This document shows, one piece after another, positions 36,608 to 43,605 of a DNA stretch of 49,912 nt. The stretch's first letter is position 1. Each line of letters opens with the position of its first letter. Origin of the DNA: a virus; the IMG/VR virus record IMGVR_UViG_3300020060_000012, positions 1 to 49,912 of that record; one strand, given 5' to 3'. A model generated the notes under the pieces. The model was not told the DNA's origin. It saw only the letters and a program-made list of their open reading frames with translations, and searched no databases. Made by a program: the position numbers and the translations under genes.

Positions 36608-37332
36608 TGCCGTCCGTATTCATATCCGTCCCGCAGTTTCCCAACGTGCCCTTTGCTCCGGGTGTGCCGCAGCTATTGCGCAGTGCCACCGCGCTGCCCA
36701 TCGCGTCGGCACCGCCAGTGCTCCCACCCGCGCAGAATGGTGTTCTGTGGCAAGCCGCACAGGGTGATCCGGTGTGGGGTGTATTCGACAGCGACAACGT
36801 GCCGGTGCTGGCTCCGGACTCCATCATTGACTTCAGCAACCGTAAGCAGTTCCGTGTTAGTGATTTCCCCGTACAGCAAGGGCAATTCGCCAGCTACAAC
36901 AAGGTAGCGCTGCCCTTTGAAATTGCTATCAAGATGACATCGGGCGGCACCGTCAGTGACCGCACGCAATTCTTGAATGATGTGGAATTTGTGGCTGCCT
37001 CCACGGACATGTACACCATCGTGACCCCGGAGAAAACCTACTTGAATTGCAACGCGACGCACTACGAAGTGACCCGCCGCGGGCGCGATGGTGCATATTT
37101 TCTCGATGACGTGGAGATGCACTTTCGACAGATAATTGAAGTGGTGGCGCAGTACAGCACTGTGACCACACAGCCGACGCAGAACGCGAAGAACCCGGCC
37201 GCGGTGCCTGCCACCAACGGCGGGCAGGTGCAGCCACAGAAGCCCGCACCGGCCACGGTGAAGCTCGCTGATGATACGTTTTTCAACAACCCGGCCGTGA
37301 CTGATGCGCTGGTTGGTGGGGGTCCATTCTAA
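36607..37332 (+). CDS. Baseplate/tube-initiator region protein (241 aa)
   Basis: 241 residues following the tape measure. N-terminal Pro-rich segment MPSVFISVPQFPNVPFAPGV then GDPVWGVFDSDNVPVLAPDS IIDF, FRVSDFPVQQGQFASYNKVA and IVTPEKTYLNCNATHYEVTR. The WGIFD...PVL..DS and YP.E.G.FASYNKV pattern occurs in proteins at the tape-measure/baseplate boundary of related myoviruses, which probably join tube and hub. C-terminus is Pro/Ala-rich. Coupled by TAATG at its start and end. Confidence 0.72.
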   Translation: MPSVFISVPQFPNVPFAPGVPQLLRSATALPIASAPPVLPPAQNGVLWQAAQGDPVWGVFDSDNVPVLAPDSIIDFSNRKQFRVSDFPVQQGQFASYNKVALPFEIAIKMTSGGTVSDRTQFLNDVEFVAASTDMYTIVTPEKTYLNCNATHYEVTRRGRDGAYFLDDVEMHFRQIIEVVAQYSTVTTQPTQNAKNPAAVPATNGGQVQPQKPAPATVKLADDTFFNNPAVTDALVGGGPF

Positions 37333-37610
37333 TGTTGCAGATGCCCCTTAACGCGGTACCCTCGCAGACCTTCGCTGTGGTGTTGGCCGCGCAGAATTGC
37401 CAGATAGCTCTGTACCAAAAAACCACCGGCATGTATATGGACCTGGTGGCGAACGGCACGCCCATCACCACGGGTGTGCGCTGTGTGGAAGGGGCGCGGC
37501 TATTGCTTGATAGAAAATATCTTGGATTCGTCGGTGATTTCGGCTTCATCGACACGCAGGGCAACAGTGACCCTGCGTATAGGCACGCGTTGGCAATTGC
37601 TCTATCTTGA
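37332..37610 (+). CDS. Baseplate plug protein (DUF6983-like)
   Basis: 92 residues. PSQTFAVVLAAQNCQIALYQ then KTTGMYMDLVANGTPITTGV RCVEGARLLLDRKYLGFVGD FGFIDTQG is the compact beta pattern of baseplate plug domains (phage DUF6983 family). These small proteins close the central hub. ATG overlaps the previous stop; its TGA is within the TTGA that starts the next gene. Confidence 0.75.
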   Translation: MLQMPLNAVPSQTFAVVLAAQNCQIALYQKTTGMYMDLVANGTPITTGVRCVEGARLLLDRKYLGFVGDFGFIDTQGNSDPAYRHALAIALS

Positions 37611-38560
37611 GGCTTCAGACCTTGCCGCAGAATAGCTTTACCACCAAACAAATGCGGGTTACCTTCACGCTGACCAACAGTAACGCTGTGTTTGCGGGAA
37701 CCAACCGCAACGTGTTGAAGCTCACCGGGCTGCGCATGCGCGCAGTAATAAAGGGCGCTGGCGTGCCCGCGTTCCCTGAAGCTACGTTGAAGATTTATGG
37801 CATGGCACAGGCAGACATGAACGCGCTGGCCATTGTGGTGGTGGACGGCGGCAAGCCCGGGTACTTCTTCAATTCCGTGCTCATTGAGGCCAACAGCAGC
37901 GGCACCGATACGGGATGGTCCACGGTGTTTGCTGGCCAGATAATCACCGCGGGGCCAGACTATGACGCGCTGCCCAATGTTTGCTTGGATGTCACGGCCA
38001 TCACGGGTGGCTTCGACCTGTTGAATCCCGCGCAGCCTACCAGCTACCCGGGCACGGCTACGGTTGACAGCATCGTCAGCACCATTGCGCAGAAGATCGG
38101 CGCCGCGTACCAGAACAATGGCGTGACGGCCTCGCTGTCCAAGCAATACTTGGCGGGCACTCTTACCAATCAATTGAAGCTGGTGGCGAAGGCTGCCAAC
38201 ATTGATATAACTTGGGACCAAAATCAAAATCTAATATTCATAACCCCCAAGGGTTCCCCACTCGATATTGCGCGCTTTACGTTAAGCCCGTCTTCGGGCC
38301 TAGTCGGTTATCCCAAAGTTTTGGGGAACGGGTATTTGCAAGTGCGCTCTTTTTATAATCCAGCTTTCCGCACCAAGGCGCCGCTAACCATCGTGGGCAG
38401 CGATGTGGTCATAGACCCGAATCTACCCAAGACATTGAACAGCCTGGCAGATGGTGATTGGATTATAGGGCCGCTCACCAACACCCTTGACGCGCTTGAG
38501 CCCAACGCCAATTGGTTTACAGACATGACCTGTTACCCACCCACGGCACCCGGTCCATGA
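37607..38560 (+). CDS. Baseplate hub protein
   Basis: 317 residues from TTG 37607, which overlaps the previous TGA (TTGA); ATG 37652 is an alternative. Alternating beta segments (MRVTFTLTNSNAVFAGTNRN, LTGLRMRAVIKGAGVPAFPE, ATLKIYGMAQADMNAL) and a central TVDSIVSTIAQKIGAAYQNN resemble the gp27/Mu gp44-like hub plan of four small barrel-like domains. Position between plug and spike agrees. Such proteins form a trimer around the spike. Confidence 0.75.
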   Translation: MRLQTLPQNSFTTKQMRVTFTLTNSNAVFAGTNRNVLKLTGLRMRAVIKGAGVPAFPEATLKIYGMAQADMNALAIVVVDGGKPGYFFNSVLIEANSSGTDTGWSTVFAGQIITAGPDYDALPNVCLDVTAITGGFDLLNPAQPTSYPGTATVDSIVSTIAQKIGAAYQNNGVTASLSKQYLAGTLTNQLKLVAKAANIDITWDQNQNLIFITPKGSPLDIARFTLSPSSGLVGYPKVLGNGYLQVRSFYNPAFRTKAPLTIVGSDVVIDPNLPKTLNSLADGDWIIGPLTNTLDALEPNANWFTDMTCYPPTAPGP

Positions 38561-39132
38561 GTAATCCGGCATTCAGCAACGAAGGCCCCAATGATGCGGC
38601 CAGCGACTACAACGCCACGGTGTTCATCATCAATTCCGTGTTGGCCACGATGCAGACGGCTACGCTGGCCCGCGTTGTTGCGGTGAATGTTCCCGCGGGA
38701 ACGGTAGACATCAAGGTGTTGGTCAACCTGCGAAGCGCCAATGGTGTGGCTATCCCACATGATGTCATCTATGGGCTGCCATACTTCAGGCTTCAAGGTG
38801 GCGCCAACGCCATCATCATTGACCCGAAGGTGGGAGACATCGGCCCCGCAGTGTTTTGCTCGCGCGACATCAGCAGCGTGGTGGCCGCGAAGGGCCAAGC
38901 GAACCCCGGCAGCACGCGAACGTTTGATTGGTCCGATGGGCTGTACTTCGGCGGCATGCTCAACATGACACCCTCGCAGTTCATTCAATTTGTGGCGGGC
39001 ATCGTGATGCAGTCCCCCGTGGTCAGCACCACACAGAACTTATCCGTGGGCACGGGTGCCAGTGGCACGCTGACCGACACCACCGGGCAAGTGGCCACTT
39101 TCCAAGATGGCATCCTTGTCAACATAGCGTAG
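38557..39132 (+). CDS. Baseplate spike protein (Gp138 N-terminal type)
   Basis: 191 residues from ATG 38557, in the ATGA overlap with the hub. The N-terminal OB-like part (ARVVAVNVPAGTVDIKVLVN, YGLPYFRLQGGANAIIIDPK VGDIGPAVFCSRDISSVVAA) and RTFDWSDGLYFGGMLN match the Gp138 N-terminal domain. The C-terminus (QNLSVGTGASGTLTDTTGQV ATF) would make the beta-helical spike tip. It pierces the outer membrane during contraction. Confidence 0.78.
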   Translation: MSNPAFSNEGPNDAASDYNATVFIINSVLATMQTATLARVVAVNVPAGTVDIKVLVNLRSANGVAIPHDVIYGLPYFRLQGGANAIIIDPKVGDIGPAVFCSRDISSVVAAKGQANPGSTRTFDWSDGLYFGGMLNMTPSQFIQFVAGIVMQSPVVSTTQNLSVGTGASGTLTDTTGQVATFQDGILVNIA

Positions 39133-39143
39133 GAGCACCAGCC

Positions 39144-39512
39144 GTGGCCGTAGTCAATACCGAATATTTCACCGCCCTAACCGACCAGGTGAACGCTGTA
39201 GACTCCTGCGCAGAATTACAGGCTGTGACAGACTCGGCACTTGCGTCTATCCTGGCCATGGAGGCATCCGCCACGGCGCAGTTGACCACCATCACGCCCA
39301 TGCTGGCGTTGCTGACGGCGCCCACAACACCGTCCGAAGTCATCACGTACATTGAGACACTAATCACTGATTACCTTACGCCCCAACTGAAGCCCGCGGT
39401 GACGTTGGCCGCGCAGCTTGTCGCCACCATCGCAGCCATAGCGGCGCTCACTGCGGCCATCAATGCGAAGGCCGCGCAATTTCAAAGCTGTACCATTACG
39501 ATACCCACATGA
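39144..39512 (+). CDS. Unrecognised helical baseplate-region protein (122 aa)
   Basis: 122 residues from GTG 39144, decided by AGGAG at 39131-39135 eight bases upstream. Very Ala/Thr-rich and helical (ITPMLALLTAPTTPSEVITY, VTLAAQLVATIAAIAALTAA INAKAAQF). It could be a helical bundle attached to the spike or a small membrane-active protein, since the C-terminal helix is hydrophobic. No family recognised. Coupled by ATGA to the gp25-like gene. Confidence 0.62.
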   Translation: MAVVNTEYFTALTDQVNAVDSCAELQAVTDSALASILAMEASATAQLTTITPMLALLTAPTTPSEVITYIETLITDYLTPQLKPAVTLAAQLVATIAAIAALTAAINAKAAQFQSCTITIPT

Positions 39513-39865
39513 AAACGCTACTTTTAGACACGCAGCTATGGGACTTATGCTTAGATTCCGGGCGCAATATCGCTGCGGCACAGGCTCCCTACCAACTCGC
39601 GCAGGATGTAGCCAGCGCCATCCGCACCTTTTTGGGCGAAGTCTGGTATGACGACACCTTAGGCGTGGACTATTTCGGCCAAGTCCTAGGCCATACGCCC
39701 CCGCTGGCGGTGCTCCAAGCCCTGCTGGTGAAGGCCGCGGTGTCGGTCACAGGGGTGGTTAGTGCCCAATGTGTGATAAATTCCTTTGACAGAGCCACCC
39801 GGAAGGTGGCAGGCCAAGTGCTGTTCGTAGACAGCAGCGGCACAACCGGCACAGTGAGCTTGTAG
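39509..39865 (+). CDS. Baseplate wedge protein (gp25/W-like)
   Basis: 118 residues. MKTLLLDTQLWDLCLDSGRN, YQLAQDVASAIRTFLGEVWY DDTLGVDYFGQVLG, and a C-terminal beta domain match small phage gp25-like baseplate proteins, with the conserved Q-D...A.R.F.GE.WYD...G..Y pattern. They nucleate the sheath on the baseplate. Located just before baseplate J as usual. Confidence 0.8.
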   Translation: MKTLLLDTQLWDLCLDSGRNIAAAQAPYQLAQDVASAIRTFLGEVWYDDTLGVDYFGQVLGHTPPLAVLQALLVKAAVSVTGVVSAQCVINSFDRATRKVAGQVLFVDSSGTTGTVSL

Positions 39866-39866
39866 C

Positions 39867-41075
39867 ATGTCAACCAGCGTTCCCTCAATTCAGTTCACGC
39901 CCACCGGCCTGGTAATTCCCCCGGAATCTGCCGTGCTTGATGGTGTCCAAGCGGACATTGACGCGGCCTTTGGCGGCGATGTGAACCCCGATTTACGCAC
40001 CCCCCAAGGCCAGCTTGCTTCGAGTACCGCGGCTATCATTGGGGACAGCAATGACCAGTTTGCGCTGTTCGTTAACCAAATTGACCCGGACACGGCTGAC
40101 GGCTTCATGCAAGACGCCATTGCCCGCATCTACTTCATTGACCGCAACCCGGGCACATCCACGGTGGTGCAGTGCCAGATAATTGGCGCCGTGGGCACCA
40201 TCATCCCCGTGGGCGCGCAGGCGCAGGATACCAACGGGAACATCTACGCGTGCACGCAGGCCGGGCAAATACCGGTTGGGGGCACCATCACCCTGCCTTT
40301 CGCCAACCAGGTGCTAGGGCCAATACCGGCGCCCGCGGACACTGTTACCATAATATACCGGGGCATCAACGGTTGGGACACCGTGAACAATGCGGCCGAT
40401 GGGGTTTTGGGCTCCAATGTCGAGTCCCGCGCGGCCTTCGAGTTTCGCCGCAGCCAGTCCGTGGCCCTCAATGCTCACGGCAGCCCGGATGCCATATACG
40501 CGGCTGTGCTGAACGTTGCCGGGGTAATTGATGCCTACGTCATCGACAATCCCGAAGACACCGTAGTGAACATGGGCAGCACCGCATTCCCGGTGGGGCG
40601 CCATTCGGTCTATGTAGCCGTGGTGGGTGGCGCCGCGCAGGACATCGCCAACGCCATTTGGACCAAAAAGGATTTGGGTTGCGGCATGAACGGCAACACC
40701 ACGGCCACGGTGATTGACGAAAACTATTCGCCCCCGCAGCCTGAGTATCCCATCACGTGGGAGACACCCCCTGTATTGCCCATCAAGTTTGCGGTGCAGA
40801 TTTCCAACAGCAGCACACTACCGTCCGACATCGCAACACAGGTAAAAGCGGCCATCATCGCGAGCTTCAACGGCGCCGATGGCTCCACGCGCGTGCGCAT
40901 CGGCTCGCTGCTGCTGGCCTCGAAGTTCTATGGCGCCATCCAAACGATTGGCCCGGAAGTGTCAACCATCAGCATCTTGCTTGGAAGCTCCACGCCCACG
41001 CTGACTTCGCAGCTTATCGGCATAGACCAGCAACCCACAGTGGCCGCGGGTGACATCAGCGTCAGTCTGGTGTAA
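39867..41075 (+). CDS. Baseplate J-like protein
   Basis: 402 residues, the wedge component related to P2 J and T4 gp6. Features: DGVQADIDAAFGGDVNPDLR TPQGQLASSTAAIIGDSNDQ, DTADGFMQDAIARIYFIDRN PGTST, GTIIPVGAQAQDTNGNIYAC, the central NAADGVLGSNVESRAAFEFR RSQSVALNAHGSPDAIYAAV LNVAGV, and the C-terminal IKAAIIASFNGADG-type wing. Starts two bases after the gp25-like stop and is followed by the DUF2612 gene. Confidence 0.88.
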   Translation: MSTSVPSIQFTPTGLVIPPESAVLDGVQADIDAAFGGDVNPDLRTPQGQLASSTAAIIGDSNDQFALFVNQIDPDTADGFMQDAIARIYFIDRNPGTSTVVQCQIIGAVGTIIPVGAQAQDTNGNIYACTQAGQIPVGGTITLPFANQVLGPIPAPADTVTIIYRGINGWDTVNNAADGVLGSNVESRAAFEFRRSQSVALNAHGSPDAIYAAVLNVAGVIDAYVIDNPEDTVVNMGSTAFPVGRHSVYVAVVGGAAQDIANAIWTKKDLGCGMNGNTTATVIDENYSPPQPEYPITWETPPVLPIKFAVQISNSSTLPSDIATQVKAAIIASFNGADGSTRVRIGSLLLASKFYGAIQTIGPEVSTISILLGSSTPTLTSQLIGIDQQPTVAAGDISVSLV

Positions 41076-41080
41076 CGGCC

Positions 41081-41743
41081 ATGGTAGACGTTGAACAGAC
41101 CATAATCAGCCAATACGCCAACAGTCCCACGCTGTTGCAGCTAATCCAGAACGTCAACACGTACTTGGACCCGCGGGCAAATTTCCAAGCCTTCTTCGAT
41201 TCCGTGTGGAACGTCAACACCGCGCAAGGCTTCGGGCTCGATATATGGGGCAAGATTGTTGGCATCAGCAGGCTGTTGCAGGTGCCGGGCGACAACCCGC
41301 TATTTGGATTCCATGACGGCGCCATAGTGCCCGATGTGCAGCCCTTCGGCCAAGGCGTGTTCAACACCCCGGGCAGCGTGCTGACCAATGGCGTGGTGTT
41401 GACTGACCCGGCCTACCGCACGTTGATACTGGCCAAGGCGCTGGCGAATATCAGCGCTACCACCGCCCCGGCCCTCAACAACATCCTGCGCAACCTTTTC
41501 CCCGGCCGCGGGGTCTGCTATGTGCTTGATACGTGGACTGCGGCCGTGATGACGATGCAATACACCTTCAGATTCTCGCTTACTGTGACGGAATTCGCTA
41601 TATTGTCGCAGAGTGGTGTGCTTCCGCGTCCCGCTGGCGTAAAGGCCAGCATCGTGGTCATCCCTACAAGCATTTTCGTCGGGTTCCGTGAGTCCAACAA
41701 CGCGGTGCCCATGAGCTTCGGTCCGTTCTATTTGCCGCCTTAA
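41081..41743 (+). CDS. Baseplate/tail protein (DUF2612-type)
   Basis: 220 residues. TIISQYANSPTLLQLIQNVN, LDPRANFQAFFDSVWNVNTA QGFGLDIWGKIVGISR and LTDPAYRTLILAKALANISA TTAPALNNILRNLF are the DUF2612 signature. These are P2 I/gp-like baseplate periphery proteins that carry the fibres. The C-terminus ends FGFRESNNAVPMSFGPF-like (GFRESN...FGPFY), typical of the family. Fibre genes follow. Confidence 0.85.
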   Translation: MVDVEQTIISQYANSPTLLQLIQNVNTYLDPRANFQAFFDSVWNVNTAQGFGLDIWGKIVGISRLLQVPGDNPLFGFHDGAIVPDVQPFGQGVFNTPGSVLTNGVVLTDPAYRTLILAKALANISATTAPALNNILRNLFPGRGVCYVLDTWTAAVMTMQYTFRFSLTVTEFAILSQSGVLPRPAGVKASIVVIPTSIFVGFRESNNAVPMSFGPFYLPP

Positions 41744-41752
41744 GGTTTCACC

Positions 41753-42874
41753 ATGCCAGGTATTACAACACCACCAGTGATGGTTGAGCCGTTCGCCATA
41801 AACGCAGCGGCCCCGCAGATTACAAACCCAATCCCGCTGACCACGGCCACACCAGGCGCCGCTTCGTACAATCTTGGATTCCCGCCCGACACGATGCAGC
41901 CCATCGTGGCCGGTGGTGTGCCGCCCTTCGGCCCGGACTTCAACGGTATTCTGTTTGCCATCACTGCGAGCATTGCCGCTATGCAGGCAGGCCAGTCCTG
42001 GCTGTACAACACGGACATTGTGACGGCCATAGGCGGGTATCCCGCGGGCACCATCCTTGGCAGCGATGACGCGACGGCGGGCGCTCCTGGTGGCCTGTGG
42101 CTCAACATCGTCAACAGCAACGTGACTGACCCGGACGGCGGGGCGCCATCGGGTTGGGTGCCGCTGTACTCCTACGGGCATGCGGTGGTGGCCGGGCTCA
42201 CCAATGCCCCCGTGGTGCTCACTGCCGCGCAAGCCAAGAAGCAATTCCTGGTGTTCTCCGGTGCGCTCACCGCCAACGTACAAATCATGCTGCCCACGGT
42301 GTTCCAATCGTGGCTGGCCATCAACAATTGCACGGGTGCCTTCACGCTCACGCTGAAGACCGCAGCGGGCACTGGCGTGGCTATCCCGCCCGGTGGACCC
42401 ACGCAGCCGACGCCCATTTACTGCGATGGCACGAACATCCAACAGGCTGTGGCGCCGCTATCGGTGCCCATCTCTGTGCCGGTGCTGGCCAATACGCTGG
42501 TGGAACGCGACAACTTGGGCAACATCTTTGCGCAGCGCTTGAGCCAGGCGCAAGGCGTGGAGACAGTCACAACGGGCTTCGTGGCTGTGATGAACGCAGG
42601 CGGTGACACTTTCGTACGCTGGCAATCACTCGCAGCATTCGCCGCACAACTGTTGGGCGTATCGAGCGCTATCAAGAATGGTGTTACCGGCTCGCTGGCC
42701 GGTGGCCCCAACCGCTTCAACTATCCCACACCGTTTGCCACGTCGGCCAACTGTCCGGTGGTGTCGCCGCTCAACAACAGCGCCACGTATGCCATCACCG
42801 CGTTTGACCGCTTCGGGTTCAACATCAACACGGGTGCGGCCGTGCCGTTCTCATACATCGTGACGGGGACTTAA
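41753..42874 (+). CDS. Tail fibre-type protein 1
   Basis: 373 residues. Residues about 30-150 (YNLGFPPDTMQPIVAGGVPP FGPDFNGILFAITASIAAMQ, NTDIVTAIGGYPAGTILGS, LWLNIVNSNVTDPDGGAPSG W) form a domain also found in the next gene product and in many phage fibre proteins as the attachment end. The central part is beta-rich, and the C-terminal FNYPTPFATSANCPVVSPLN NSATYAITAF probably forms the distal tip. Likely a fibre or fibre adaptor on the baseplate. Confidence 0.72.
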   Translation: MPGITTPPVMVEPFAINAAAPQITNPIPLTTATPGAASYNLGFPPDTMQPIVAGGVPPFGPDFNGILFAITASIAAMQAGQSWLYNTDIVTAIGGYPAGTILGSDDATAGAPGGLWLNIVNSNVTDPDGGAPSGWVPLYSYGHAVVAGLTNAPVVLTAAQAKKQFLVFSGALTANVQIMLPTVFQSWLAINNCTGAFTLTLKTAAGTGVAIPPGGPTQPTPIYCDGTNIQQAVAPLSVPISVPVLANTLVERDNLGNIFAQRLSQAQGVETVTTGFVAVMNAGGDTFVRWQSLAAFAAQLLGVSSAIKNGVTGSLAGGPNRFNYPTPFATSANCPVVSPLNNSATYAITAFDRFGFNINTGAAVPFSYIVTGT

Positions 42875-42876
42875 AC

Positions 42877-43605
42877 ATGGCCGCTGACATCACTAACCCC
42901 ATCATAGAAGTATTTGGTGTTGACCAAGTGCCCCCGTATATCAACGCGGGTGGCTTGGTGCCGAAGACCACAGGCGCGTTGGGCCGCGCATCGTTTGATT
43001 TAGGATTCCCCGCATCGACAATGACGGACCCCACCTTGGGTGGCGTACCGATGGCCGGGCCAGACATGAATGCCGTTTTGCAAATGCTATCCCAATACTG
43101 CGTGGCATTGCAGACTGGCATGCCGATTGGCTACAACGCGGCCGTGTCCACCGCGATTGGCGGCTATGGTTTGGGCGCAGTGCTGGTGAAGGCCAGCGGC
43201 ATAGGCTTCTGGATAAGCCTGGTGGCCAGCAACGTCACGGACCCGGACACGGGTGGCGCCGGTTGGACATCGTTGCAGCCCGACCCCACGGGCGTGTTGC
43301 AGCTTGCGCAAACCCCGGGCACGTTCAACAACTACAACCCCGCGGGCTTTAACGCGGAGATTGGATACTTAGATATTACGCCCACCGCGGGTGATGTCAT
43401 TCTCACAGGTATTGAGGCCCCGCCAGATGACCAGTACCTACTGGTGACAAACCTGTCAAGCTCGCACAACGTGCAGTTGAATCGGCTTGACGGTGGTTCA
43501 CTCGCACAGAATCAAATGCGCTTGCCGGGCAACATCACCTTGGTAGCGAACAACGCGCAGTGTTTGCGCTATTCCACAGACCTTTCACTATGGGTACAAT
43601 CGTAA
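42877..43605 (+). CDS. Tail fibre-type protein 2, paralogue of fibre protein 1
   Basis: 242 residues starting two bases after the previous stop. Its first 135 residues repeat the adaptor domain of fibre protein 1 (FDLGFPASTMTDPTLGGVPM AGPDMNAVLQMLSQYCVALQ, AVSTAIGGYGLGAVLVKASG, WISLVASNVTDPDTGGAGWT). The rest is a different beta-rich tip domain (AGDVILTGIEAPPDDQYLLV TNLSSSHNVQLNRLDGGSL). The two proteins probably arose by duplication and may form a mixed fibre. Ends in TAATG coupling to the large fibre gene. Confidence 0.72.
   Translation: MAADITNPIIEVFGVDQVPPYINAGGLVPKTTGALGRASFDLGFPASTMTDPTLGGVPMAGPDMNAVLQMLSQYCVALQTGMPIGYNAAVSTAIGGYGLGAVLVKASGIGFWISLVASNVTDPDTGGAGWTSLQPDPTGVLQLAQTPGTFNNYNPAGFNAEIGYLDITPTAGDVILTGIEAPPDDQYLLVTNLSSSHNVQLNRLDGGSLAQNQMRLPGNITLVANNAQCLRYSTDLSLWVQS

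Noticed and set aside
41300-42442. Long antisense open frame opposite the DUF2612 and fibre genes (380 codons)
   Set aside because: Spans two real genes and their junction on the other strand, which is typical of GC-rich shadows.
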